From Chryseobacterium salipaludis (GTDB lineage Bacteria > Bacteroidota > Bacteroidia > Flavobacteriales > Weeksellaceae), in the NCBI RefSeq assembly GCF_022968825.1, contig NZ_JALHKS010000008.1:1-60683 (forward strand): a stretch of 60,683 nucleotides of DNA, in the 5' to 3' direction. The position numbers and the translations under genes are program-made. The notes beneath the pieces are model-generated. The model saw only the letters and a list, made by a program, of their open reading frames with translations. It ran no database searches and was not told the DNA's origin. Shown here in pieces: positions 44,982 to 52,939 of this stretch; the stretch's first letter is position 1, and each line of letters starts with the position of its first letter.

Positions 44982-45530
44982 ATGAACGAGCTGATACAAA
45001 CGCTGAAGGACGGTGGCACCATCCTTTATCCGACCGACACCATCTGGGGTCTGGGCTGCGATGCAACCAACGTGCAAGCAATACAGAAGATTGCGGAAAT
45101 CAAAGGCCGCGATGCATCCAAATCATTTATCATCCTGGTGGAATCTGAAAAACGGTTACAGGAACTGGTGGAAGTCCCGGAAATGGCTTGGGAAATCATC
45201 GACCTTTCGGAAAAACCGGTCACGCTGGTGTACGATAATCCACGCGGGCTGCCGGCGGAACTGCTGGCCACCGACGGCAGTATCGGCATCCGGCTGGTGA
45301 AGACCCCTTTCCTGAGGAAGTTAATTTCGGGACTCAATAAACCGATTGTGTCCACCTCGGCCAATCTCAGCGGTGAAAAGTCGCCGCGAAGTTTTGCAGA
45401 TATTTCCCAGGAAGTAATTGAGGCAGTGGATACGGTGGCAACGGAAGGCCGCGACACCGTTTCTGAATACAGTGGTTCATCGGTCATCCGCATTTGGGCA
45501 GATGGCAGAATAAAAGTACTGCGTGAGTAA
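44982..45530 (+). CDS. tsaC: L-threonylcarbamoyladenylate synthase
   Basis: 182 residues of the YrdC/Sua5 fold: ILYPTDTIWGLGCDA near residue 14, KGRDASKSFIILV, SIGIRLVKTPFLRKL and STSANLSGEKSP. It makes threonylcarbamoyl-AMP for the t6A modification of tRNAs reading ANN codons. It lacks the C-terminal Sua5 domain. Probably co-transcribed with the preceding PLP enzyme. Confidence 0.94.
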   Translation: MNELIQTLKDGGTILYPTDTIWGLGCDATNVQAIQKIAEIKGRDASKSFIILVESEKRLQELVEVPEMAWEIIDLSEKPVTLVYDNPRGLPAELLATDGSIGIRLVKTPFLRKLISGLNKPIVSTSANLSGEKSPRSFADISQEVIEAVDTVATEGRDTVSEYSGSSVIRIWADGRIKVLRE

Positions 45531-45554
45531 ACAGTAATTATATTTACGTAACAC

Positions 45555-45584
45555 AAAAAAATCCGGACCACGATCCGGATTTTT
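45555..45584 (+). terminator. Intrinsic terminator after tsaC
   Basis: Stem AAATCCGGA/TCCGGATTT with a six-base loop, T-run on both strands, so it can serve tsaC and the convergent peptidase gene. Confidence 0.85.
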
Positions 45585-45621
45585 CCATTTTAAAGAACTT
45601 GCCGCCCAAATTGAACTACAC

Positions 45622-45702
45622 TGCAGCCCGGGTTGAGCGGAAATCCTTTTGCGGGCGGCAGCCCGCAAAAGATTGGGAGCGGAACACGGATCCAGCTGCC
45701 CA
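45622..45702. repeat. Interspersed hairpin repeat element
   Basis: A perfect 11-bp stem CTTTTGCGGGC/GCCCGCAAAAG with loop GGCA (45646-45671) sits between AGCCCGGGTTGAGCGGAAATC and GATTGGGAGCGGAACACGGA. From memory, similar AGCCC...GAGCGG hairpin blocks occur in many Flavobacteriia genomes near gene ends. No other copy was found in this window. Confidence 0.55.
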
Positions 45703-45712
45703 GATCATACTG

Positions 45713-47857
45713 CTATTCTTTCCGCAAATACTCGTCGAAATAATCGGTAACCTTCTGCATCAGGTGCACGCGGTCTTTGCCAATTACATTATGCTCATGC
45801 CCCGGATACACAAAGTAATCCAGTTGCACCCCATGGTCTACGGCTGCCTTCAGGAACTTCATGGAATGCTGCCATACCACCACATTATCCTGCGCACCAT
45901 GAATCATGAGTAAGTGGCCTTTCAGGTTCTGCACTTTATCGAGCAGATTCGCCTGACGATAGCCTTCGGGGTTCTGCTGCGGACTGTCCATATAGCGCTC
46001 GGTGTACATAATCTCATACATATTCCAGTCGATCACTGGCCCGCCGGCTACGCCCGCTTTGAAAATTTCGGGATGCTTGAGCATGAAACTGGTCGTCATG
46101 AATCCTCCGAAACTCCAGCCGTGGATGCCCATGCGGTCGGCGTCAATGAATGATAAAGACTTCAGGTAATCGATTCCTTTCAGCTGGTCTTTCATCTCGG
46201 TTTCTCCCAAATGACGGAAGACTGCCTGCTCAAATTTCAGTCCTCTGTTAGCGGATCCGCGGCCATCCATGGTGAAGACTGCATACCCGCGCTGGGCCAT
46301 ATATTCGTACCAAAGATTACCGGAGGCCGGGAAACTGTTTGTTACCAGCTGGGCATGTGGTCCGTTATACAAATAGACGATGACCGGATATTTTTTAGTA
46401 GCATCGAAATCGGCCGGCATAATCAGTTTGCCATAGAGCGGTGTGCCATCATCAGCATGCAGGGTGACTTCTTTTATTTCGGGACGCTGATATTTTGCCA
46501 GGGTATTTTCTGCTTTGAGGAGCGGAGTTGTTTTTAGATTCTGGGTGTTTATCAGGTTGACCACGCGCGGTGTGGAGGCATTGCTGTATAAGTCATAGAT
46601 ATAGTTTCCGTCCTGGCTCAAAATACCGGTGTGCATGCCCGGTGCTTTGTCGAGGCGCTGCTTTTTATGACTGAGGTAATCCAACTTGTACAGATGGCGT
46701 TCCATCGGCGATTCCTCGGTGGAAGTGAAAAATATTTCATTGCGCTTGCCATTGAAACCCAGGACATCGGTTACCACCCAGTCACCTTTGGTTAACTGTG
46801 CCACCAATCCTTTACTGATATTATAATGAAATAAATGATTGTAACCGGTGCGCTGGCTCTGCCAGATAAAATCCGTAGTGGAGTTCGGCAGGAACAGCAG
46901 CGGATGCTGCGGCTCAACATATTTATCGGACTGCTCCTCAAATAGTGTTTTAATAAAATTGCCCGAGGCAGCCTGATACTGATTCATTTTCAAATGATTC
47001 TGATCACGGTTCAACACGCCCACGAAAATTGTTTTGGAATCCGGATTCCAGGTGATCGCCGTCAGATACTGTTCGGGATCTCCGGTGGTTTGCAAAAACT
47101 TAGTGCTTTTGCTACGGATATCATAGACACCCAGGGTCACATGGTGTGAGGGTGTGCCCGCCATCGGGTATTTGATGTTCTTGTTTTGCGCAGGCGTTAC
47201 GCTCCAGTCGATGATCGGATAGTCTTTCACCATAGACTGATCCATTCGGTAAAAAGCTATTTGTGACTCATCCGGAGCAATGAAGATTCCGCGGTCAATG
47301 CCAAATTCGCGCTGGTGCACGGCCTGGCCGTTGACAATATCCTCGTTTGTATCTGCGGTAATGGCAGTATGCTGACCATTGCGGTAGATATACAGGTTAT
47401 TTTTTAGTGTATAAACGACTGATTGTGTTTTCGGCATAACCTGGACATTCTCAGCATCGTCAGAAATAGTGGCCCAGTTGGTCACCTTCCAGTCTTTACC
47501 ACTGCGCTCTACCCAATAGTAGCGGTTGCCCTGATTATAATATCCTTTGGATTCGGAGAGAAAAGTAATCCGGGGCAGGGCACGCAACTGAAGGTCTGCC
47601 GCCAGTGCGCGGTTCAGACGCGAAAGTGAAATTAAGGTATCGCTTTTATGGCTGGCCAGGCTGGTTTGCAGGTAGGCATCTTTCACGCCACGGTAGTAGT
47701 TTTTACTATCGGCGGACCAGGAAAACTGGGCAATATTTTCAACGGCTAGATTGCTGCGAAGGCCATTGACCGCTTCAGCAATGGTAAACTTCTGGTTCTG
47801 ACCAAATAAGCTCCCGGCCGAAAAGCACAACGCGGCAACTATATGAGATGTTTTCAT
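45713..47857 (-). CDS. S9-family (DPP-IV-like) peptidase
   Basis: 714 residues: signal peptide to about Gln20, a DPP-IV-type beta-propeller (about 70-460) and a C-terminal alpha/beta hydrolase (about 470-714). The nucleophile Ser is in HGWSFGGFM, the Asp in HGAQDNVV and the His in GHEHNVIG. It removes dipeptides from protein N-termini in the periplasm, feeding growth on peptides. The DPP-IV name is by family; Pro specificity was not checked. Confidence 0.93.
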   Translation of the reverse strand: MKTSHIVAALCFSAGSLFGQNQKFTIAEAVNGLRSNLAVENIAQFSWSADSKNYYRGVKDAYLQTSLASHKSDTLISLSRLNRALAADLQLRALPRITFLSESKGYYNQGNRYYWVERSGKDWKVTNWATISDDAENVQVMPKTQSVVYTLKNNLYIYRNGQHTAITADTNEDIVNGQAVHQREFGIDRGIFIAPDESQIAFYRMDQSMVKDYPIIDWSVTPAQNKNIKYPMAGTPSHHVTLGVYDIRSKSTKFLQTTGDPEQYLTAITWNPDSKTIFVGVLNRDQNHLKMNQYQAASGNFIKTLFEEQSDKYVEPQHPLLFLPNSTTDFIWQSQRTGYNHLFHYNISKGLVAQLTKGDWVVTDVLGFNGKRNEIFFTSTEESPMERHLYKLDYLSHKKQRLDKAPGMHTGILSQDGNYIYDLYSNASTPRVVNLINTQNLKTTPLLKAENTLAKYQRPEIKEVTLHADDGTPLYGKLIMPADFDATKKYPVIVYLYNGPHAQLVTNSFPASGNLWYEYMAQRGYAVFTMDGRGSANRGLKFEQAVFRHLGETEMKDQLKGIDYLKSLSFIDADRMGIHGWSFGGFMTTSFMLKHPEIFKAGVAGGPVIDWNMYEIMYTERYMDSPQQNPEGYRQANLLDKVQNLKGHLLMIHGAQDNVVVWQHSMKFLKAAVDHGVQLDYFVYPGHEHNVIGKDRVHLMQKVTDYFDEYLRKE

Positions 47858-48382
47858 TCTTTTAGTTTAAGATGCTAAAATAAGAAAATAATCAGTAAAT
47901 GTTAAAGAACTGTTAATTATTGTCAGTTTAAAAAAAGCTCTGTGAAGGGATCTACCCTTCTGTTTTTCGTTTCCAGTAATCCAGGGTGCGTCCGGCTGAA
48001 CCCTTTGACAGTTACAATGACCAAGCCCAAGCTGAAAAGCACTTCGCTGACAGAGTGTTTGCTATTGGCCATTTTCATCGTTCCCATGCCTGCCGAAGTG
48101 CGGTGTTTCCTGGCGACAATTGTTGCTCCTGCAAAGGCGGTATAGGTATGGTTGGAGGAATAGGCAAAATGCGTTCGCGTACCCACGGTTTTCCTTTAAT
48201 GAAGTGTACATTTGCAAAACATTATGATATTCAGTAATTTATTTTCATATACGGGTTTTACAGAAGAAATCCAGCATTGACGCTTTTCTTTGATACGCGA
48301 TTCTTAACTTACATCAATGTGGGTTGCCATTTGCAGCCGTACTTTTGCATTAGAAATTTTACAAACCAATAAAAGAAATATT
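47858..48382. other. Intergenic region upstream of the peptidase and yceI genes
   Basis: About 520 bases between divergent genes. On the plus strand TACTTTTG at 48340-48347 is a likely -7 element for the YceI gene. An 87-codon minus-strand frame at 47923-48186 is listed separately with low confidence. Otherwise nothing recognised. Confidence 0.4.
47923..48186 (-). CDS. Uncertain ORF, possible gene remnant
   Basis: 87 residues, rich in Ser, Thr and His (FAYSSNHTYTAFAGATIVAR, KHRTSAGMGTMKM). No signal peptide, no family recognised, and plus-strand frames of similar length overlap it. Listed because the region is long for a spacer and the frame has a mixed, protein-like composition. Confidence 0.2.
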   Translation of the reverse strand: MGTRTHFAYSSNHTYTAFAGATIVARKHRTSAGMGTMKMANSKHSVSEVLFSLGLVIVTVKGFSRTHPGLLETKNRRVDPFTELFLN

Positions 48383-48895
48383 ATGGGAATTACATGGAAA
48401 TTGGATCCTACGCACAGCGAAATCACCTTCAAAGTGCGTCATATGATGATCTCCAACGTGAAAGGAAACTTTACAGATTTCGATGCAGAGCTACAAAGCG
48501 CTGACGAAAATTTTAGAGACGCGAAAGTGTCGGCCACCATCAAAACAGCATCCATCAGCACCAACAATACGGATCGGGACAATCACCTTCGCTCAGCAGA
48601 TTTCTTCAATGCAGCGGCACAGCCGGAAATAAAATTTGAAAGCGACTCGTTAAGCAACGACGTAACCGGAACACTTACCATGAATGGCGTATCAAAACCG
48701 ATTCATCTTGCTGTAGATTTTGGAGGTGTAAATGTAGATCCGTGGGGCCAGACAAAAGCAGGTTTCTCTTTCGAAGGCCAGATCAACCGAAAAGATTTCG
48801 GCCTGAACTGGAATACAGCGCTGGAGACTGGCGGTCTAATGGTTTCGGACGAAGTGAAAATTGCGGGTGAACTGCAGTTTGTGAAACAAGCATAA
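48383..48895 (+). CDS. YceI-family lipid-binding protein
   Basis: 170 residues: ITWKLDPTHSEITFKVRHMM, DNHLRSADFFNAAAQPEIKF and LNWNTALETGGLMVSDEVKI cover the YceI lipocalin-like barrel. No signal peptide from the ATG at 48383; the 22 codons before it in the same frame are not family-like and lie at the promoter. It would bind an isoprenoid or fatty amide. Cytoplasmic in this form. Confidence 0.92.
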   Translation: MGITWKLDPTHSEITFKVRHMMISNVKGNFTDFDAELQSADENFRDAKVSATIKTASISTNNTDRDNHLRSADFFNAAAQPEIKFESDSLSNDVTGTLTMNGVSKPIHLAVDFGGVNVDPWGQTKAGFSFEGQINRKDFGLNWNTALETGGLMVSDEVKIAGELQFVKQA

Positions 48896-48921
48896 AAAAA
48901 ACGTATCTATCTTTATATAAA

Positions 48922-48960
48922 GAACTCGCCGGAATCTTCGATACCGGCGAGCTTTGTTTT
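48922..48960 (+). terminator. Intrinsic terminator after yceI
   Basis: Stem CTCGCCGG/CCGGCGAG with an 11-base loop and a T-rich tail (CTTTGTTTTG). Confidence 0.8.
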
Positions 48961-48986
48961 GCGTTTCTAAAAGAATTCCGAGAGCA

Positions 48987-50615
48987 TCACACCTGAATAA
49001 CGCCCATATTGAATTTTTCGGTAATCGCCGCGTGGTTTGCCGCTTCAATCCCCATAGAAATCCACTTGCGGGTATCTTCGGGATTGATAATAGCATCAGT
49101 CCAGAGGCGGGCCGCTGCATAGGTAGGTTCTGTTTGTTTCTGGTAACGCTCGGAGATTGTTTTTAATATTTCATTCTCCTCTTCAGCAGAAATTTCTTTA
49201 CCTTGTTTTTTCAAAGTAGAGGTCTGAATCTGCGCCAATACCTTGGCTGCCTGGCTGCCGCCCATCACAGCAAGTTCTGCCCAGGGCCAGGCGACGATCA
49301 GCCGTGGATCATACGCTTTGCCACACATGGCATAATTGCCGGCACCATAAGAATTCCCGGTAATGACTGTAAATTTCGGTACCACAGAGTTGGATACTGC
49401 ATTCACCATTTTGGCGCCGTCCTTAATAATGCCGCCGTGTTCTGATTTGGAACCCACCATAAATCCGGTCACGTCCTGAAGGAAGACGAGCGGAATTTTG
49501 CGCTGGTTGCAGTTGGCAATAAACCGCGTGGCTTTATCAGCAGAGTCCGAATAGATGACACCACCAAACTGCATTTCTCCTTTTCCGCTTTTCACAAGTT
49601 TACGCTGGTTGGCCACAATCCCTACGCTCCAGCCGTCAATTCTCGCGGTGGCGCAGATAATGGTTTTTCCATAATCGGGTTTGTACTCTTCGTACTCGGA
49701 ACCGTCTACAAGGCATTTAATAATGTCAAAAGTATCGTATTGATCCGCACGCGAAACCGGCATATAACCAAAAATATTGGAAACGGGCTCGGCCGGCGGT
49801 ATACTTTCAATACGATCAAATCCGGCTTTTTCGTAATCGCCGATGGATTTCATTATTTTTTTGATGCGATCCAGCGCATCTTTGTCATCCTTCGCTTTAT
49901 AATCGGTTACGCCGGAAACCTCACAGTGCGTTGTGGCGCCGCCCAGCGTCTCATTATCGATATTCTCGCCGATAGCCGCTTTCACCAGATAACTGCCCGC
50001 CAGGAAAATGGAACCGGTTTTATCGACAATCATAGCTTCATCACTCATAATCGGGAGGTAAGCCCCGCCGGCCACACAGCTGCCCATCACGGCGGAAATC
50101 TGGATAATTCCCATGGCGCTCATTTTGGCATTATTGCGGAAGATACGGCCGAAGTGTTCCTTGTCCGGGAAAATTTCGTCCTGCATCGGTAGATAGACAC
50201 CAGCTGAATCTACCAGATAAATAATCGGCAGTTTATTTTCCATGGCAATTTCCTGGGCACGAAGATTCTTTTTACCCGTAATAGGAAACCAGGCACCGGC
50301 TTTGACCGAGGCGTCATTTGCCACGACCAAGCACTGCCGACCGGACACATAGCCCATTACTACCACGACGCCACCGCCCGGGCAGCCACCGTGGTCTTCG
50401 TACATTTCATAACCGGCGAAAGCACCGATTTCAATGGAGTCGGAATTTTTGTCAAGCAAATATTCGATTCGTTCGCGGGCGGTTAGTTTTCCCTCGTCGC
50501 GCTGCTTCTGCAAACGTTTTTCGCCGCCGCCTTTTTTTATTTTATTGAGTAAACTGTTAATTTCAGACAGTTTGAGTTTATTCTGATCTTCGCGTTTGTT
50601 GAAGTCCAAATCCAT
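48987..50615 (-). CDS. Acyl-CoA carboxylase, carboxyltransferase (beta) subunit
   Basis: 542 residues from the ATG at 50615 (34 codons further upstream are open but hydrophobic and not family-like). Two crotonase-like halves: GGCPGGGVVVVMGYVSGRQC and MGSCVAGGAYLPIMSDEA in the N-half, QDVTGFMVGSKSEHGGIIKD and GNSYGAGNYAMCGKAYDPRL in the C-half. It moves CO2 from biotin to an acyl-CoA. Sequence order is closest to methylcrotonyl-/propionyl-type subunits. No biotin carboxylase gene is adjacent here. Confidence 0.9.
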   Translation of the reverse strand: MDLDFNKREDQNKLKLSEINSLLNKIKKGGGEKRLQKQRDEGKLTARERIEYLLDKNSDSIEIGAFAGYEMYEDHGGCPGGGVVVVMGYVSGRQCLVVANDASVKAGAWFPITGKKNLRAQEIAMENKLPIIYLVDSAGVYLPMQDEIFPDKEHFGRIFRNNAKMSAMGIIQISAVMGSCVAGGAYLPIMSDEAMIVDKTGSIFLAGSYLVKAAIGENIDNETLGGATTHCEVSGVTDYKAKDDKDALDRIKKIMKSIGDYEKAGFDRIESIPPAEPVSNIFGYMPVSRADQYDTFDIIKCLVDGSEYEEYKPDYGKTIICATARIDGWSVGIVANQRKLVKSGKGEMQFGGVIYSDSADKATRFIANCNQRKIPLVFLQDVTGFMVGSKSEHGGIIKDGAKMVNAVSNSVVPKFTVITGNSYGAGNYAMCGKAYDPRLIVAWPWAELAVMGGSQAAKVLAQIQTSTLKKQGKEISAEEENEILKTISERYQKQTEPTYAAARLWTDAIINPEDTRKWISMGIEAANHAAITEKFNMGVIQV

Positions 50616-50727
50616 ACGTTGAGTAAAATTTAGCGTAAAGGTAAGATTTTTTGGGCTGAAATGTATTGCGTGCAGCCATAACAGAAAGTAATTGAAAGCC
50701 AGCTCATTATTTAGCATACTTTAACAC

Positions 50728-50756
50728 TTGACTTAGAAATATTCTTATTATATTTG
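50728..50756 (+). promoter_or_regulatory. Strong promoter of an orphan short transcript
   Basis: TTG at 50728-50730, 18 bases, then TATATTTG at 50749-50756: a full match to the Bacteroidota TTG-N18-TAnnTTTG promoter. It points right, into a gene-free 100 bases that end in a terminator. Confidence 0.7.
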
Positions 50757-50762
50757 CGTTAG

Positions 50763-50862
50763 ACAAGTAGAAATCACCTCCAAATTTCTATTCCTAGTTT
50801 TATTTTTTTAATAGTTTATTATTTGAAGACCCTGAATGTATCACTACTTTCAGGGTTTTTAA
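50763..50862 (+). ncRNA. Candidate small RNA with a CACCTCC hairpin loop
   Basis: About 100 bases between the promoter at 50728-50756 and an intrinsic terminator at 50829-50860. A perfect 7-bp stem TAGAAAT/ATTTCTA (50768-50774, 50784-50790) shows the loop CACCTCCAA, which copies the 3' tail of 16S rRNA (ATCACCTCC). An AT-rich single-stranded middle follows. No ORF longer than a few codons. Known C-rich-loop sRNAs bind purine-rich Shine-Dalgarno sequences; a decoy or titrating role is inference. Confidence 0.5.
50829..50860 (+). terminator. Intrinsic terminator of the small transcript
   Basis: Stem ACCCTGAA/TTCAGGGT, loop of 12, then five T. It lies 75 bases before the next start codon, which argues that it ends the short upstream transcript. 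Confidence 0.8.
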
Positions 50863-50934
50863 TTTTACGGAGGCATAGCGCTGTATTTCAGCCGTATTTG
50901 TAGCTTTGCAGCATTCATAAAACAGTCAAATTAC

Positions 50935-51831
50935 GTGGCACAAAAATCAGCACTTTTCCGGCTTCATCTTATTGTTTTTCTGTGGGGGTTTACTGCAATT
51001 CTGGGAAAACTCATTCAAACAGGCGCGAACACGCTGGTATTTTACCGCATGTTTTTCGCAGCGCTTTTTCTTTATATATTTATCAGGGTCATTAAGAAAC
51101 AAAGTCTGCAGATTTCAAAGAAGCTTTTTCTGCAGCTGGCCGCGATTGGCGGCTTTATGGGTTTTCACTGGCTATGCTTTTTTCATTCGATCAAGGTTTC
51201 CAATGTTTCCATTGCGCTGAGCTGCCTTTCGCTTTCCACCCTGTTTGCATCCATTCTGGAACCCATTGTTTTTAAAAGGAAGATCGATCTCTCGGAAGTA
51301 ATTATGGGCATTGTGATCGTCCTATGCATGGGACTCATCTTCAAAACTGAATTCCAGTACAAGGAAGGAATTTTCTTCGGGATCCTGACGGCACTGCTCG
51401 GGACTGTGTTTGGTGTCTACAACGGGCGGATCTTTGGAAAAACAACTTCGGGCAATATTATATTTTATGAAATCTTTTCGGGATGCGTGATTCTGACGGT
51501 GTTTTATTTGTTCACAGGACAAATTTCATCACTTGGTGAAATAACCTGGCCTGATTTATCGTTAATCCTCATATTAGCTAGTGTGTTCACTGCTTTTCCA
51601 ATGCTGGAATCCGTAAGCCTAATGAAATACATATCGCCTTTTACGCTGATTCTGACGGTTAACCTGGAACCCATATACGGGATTATCCTGGCCTTCTTCA
51701 TCTTCGGCCAATCCGAGCAGATGAGTCCGGTCTTTTATGCCTGTTCGGTGGTGATGATTTCTGCGATTGTAATTAACGGGGTGATAAAAACCAGGAAAAT
51801 GGCAGCCGCAAAAAAAATACAGGAGGTATGA
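50935..51831 (+). CDS. EamA-family (DMT superfamily) transporter
   Basis: 298 residues, ten membrane segments in two EamA repeats, with FLWGFTAILGKLIQTGANTL at the start and ESVSLMKYISPFTLILTVNLEPIYG in the second half. GTG start at 50935, as no nearer ATG fits. TAGCTTTG at 50901-50908 is a likely -7 element. Substrate unknown; probably a metabolite or amino acid exporter. It overlaps the next gene by 4 bases. Confidence 0.88.
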   Translation: MAQKSALFRLHLIVFLWGFTAILGKLIQTGANTLVFYRMFFAALFLYIFIRVIKKQSLQISKKLFLQLAAIGGFMGFHWLCFFHSIKVSNVSIALSCLSLSTLFASILEPIVFKRKIDLSEVIMGIVIVLCMGLIFKTEFQYKEGIFFGILTALLGTVFGVYNGRIFGKTTSGNIIFYEIFSGCVILTVFYLFTGQISSLGEITWPDLSLILILASVFTAFPMLESVSLMKYISPFTLILTVNLEPIYGIILAFFIFGQSEQMSPVFYACSVVMISAIVINGVIKTRKMAAAKKIQEV

Positions 51832-52910
51832 GAAAGTTCCTATTAGGTGCAGCACTTGCCTGGGCAACGATCTTGCAGGCACAGGTGGTGCGGAAATATT
51901 CTAATGAATTTCTCAACATCGGGGCCGGTGCGCGTGGCTTAGCCATGGGCGGTGCAGTCATCAGCAGTCAGGATGATGTGTACGCGCCGATGTGGAACCC
52001 GGCAGGACTTTTAGGAATCGACCGTGACTGGCAGGGTGCTGCCATGCATGCGGAATATTTTGAGTCCATCGCTAAATATGACTATCTGGCCTATGCAAAA
52101 CCACTGGATTACAATGGCGGTGTTTTCGCAGTTTCGGTGGTGCGGCTGGGCGTGGATAATATTTTAAATACGACGCAGCTCATCGATCCGGAAGGCAATA
52201 TAGATTACGATAAAATCACCAGTTTTTCGCAGGCGGATTATGCGGCTTTGCTTTCCTACGCATTCCATCCGGGCGGGAATCAGAAACTGAATGTGGGTGT
52301 GAACGCCAAACTGGTGTACCGAAACGTCGGCAAGTTTGCCAGCGGCTATGGTTTTGGTTTTGATTTGGGTGCGATGTATCGCACGGATGGCGGCTGGACG
52401 TACGGCGCAGTGCTGAAAGATGCGACGACGACGGTTAATTTCTGGACCGTCAATCAAAAGGAACTCTCGGCAGTGGTGGACGGCGAGGATTTTAACCCGG
52501 CGCCGAAGGACAAACTGGAACTGACGATGCCGAAACTGAATTTCGGAGTCAGCCGAACCATCGAACTCAACCGTGATCTGGAACTCCAGCCGGAAGCGGG
52601 ACTGCATGTGGATTTTGCCAAAACGGCGGCCGTGCTTTCTACGGATTTCGCCAGCATTACCCCATACGCGGGTGCAGAACTGCGTTTTCAGGACATGATT
52701 TTTGTGCGGCTGGGCATCAACCGTTTTCAGAACATTACGGATATTGAAAATCTGAAACGCAAAGTTTCCTTTCAGCCCAGCGGCGGCATCGGCATTAAAT
52801 ATCAAGGCCTCACGCTGGATTATGCCATTACCAATTCAGGCATTGGCGGCTCGAATTTTTACTCTAACTTTTTCTCGCTAAAACTGGATATGGGGGATTT
52901 CAGGAATTAA
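51828..52910 (+). CDS. PorV/PorQ-family outer-membrane protein
   Basis: 360 residues, signal peptide to about residue 19, then the family start FLNIGAGARGLAMGGAVISS and DVYAPMWNPAGLLGI, followed by barrel strands. The relatives PorV and PorQ belong to the T9SS attachment machinery. This could be PorV-like but the true porV may lie elsewhere. The 4-base overlap with the transporter gene and the T9SS cargo gene just downstream suggest joint expression. Confidence 0.82.
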   Translation: MRKFLLGAALAWATILQAQVVRKYSNEFLNIGAGARGLAMGGAVISSQDDVYAPMWNPAGLLGIDRDWQGAAMHAEYFESIAKYDYLAYAKPLDYNGGVFAVSVVRLGVDNILNTTQLIDPEGNIDYDKITSFSQADYAALLSYAFHPGGNQKLNVGVNAKLVYRNVGKFASGYGFGFDLGAMYRTDGGWTYGAVLKDATTTVNFWTVNQKELSAVVDGEDFNPAPKDKLELTMPKLNFGVSRTIELNRDLELQPEAGLHVDFAKTAAVLSTDFASITPYAGAELRFQDMIFVRLGINRFQNITDIENLKRKVSFQPSGGIGIKYQGLTLDYAITNSGIGGSNFYSNFFSLKLDMGDFRN

Positions 52911-52939
52911 CAGACACCTTTACTCTTAAAATATTATTT

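Noticed and set aside
50616..50717. N-terminal extension of the acyl-CoA carboxylase by 34 residues
   Set aside because: Hydrophobic and not family-like; the enzyme is cytoplasmic and the domain begins just after the ATG at 50615.
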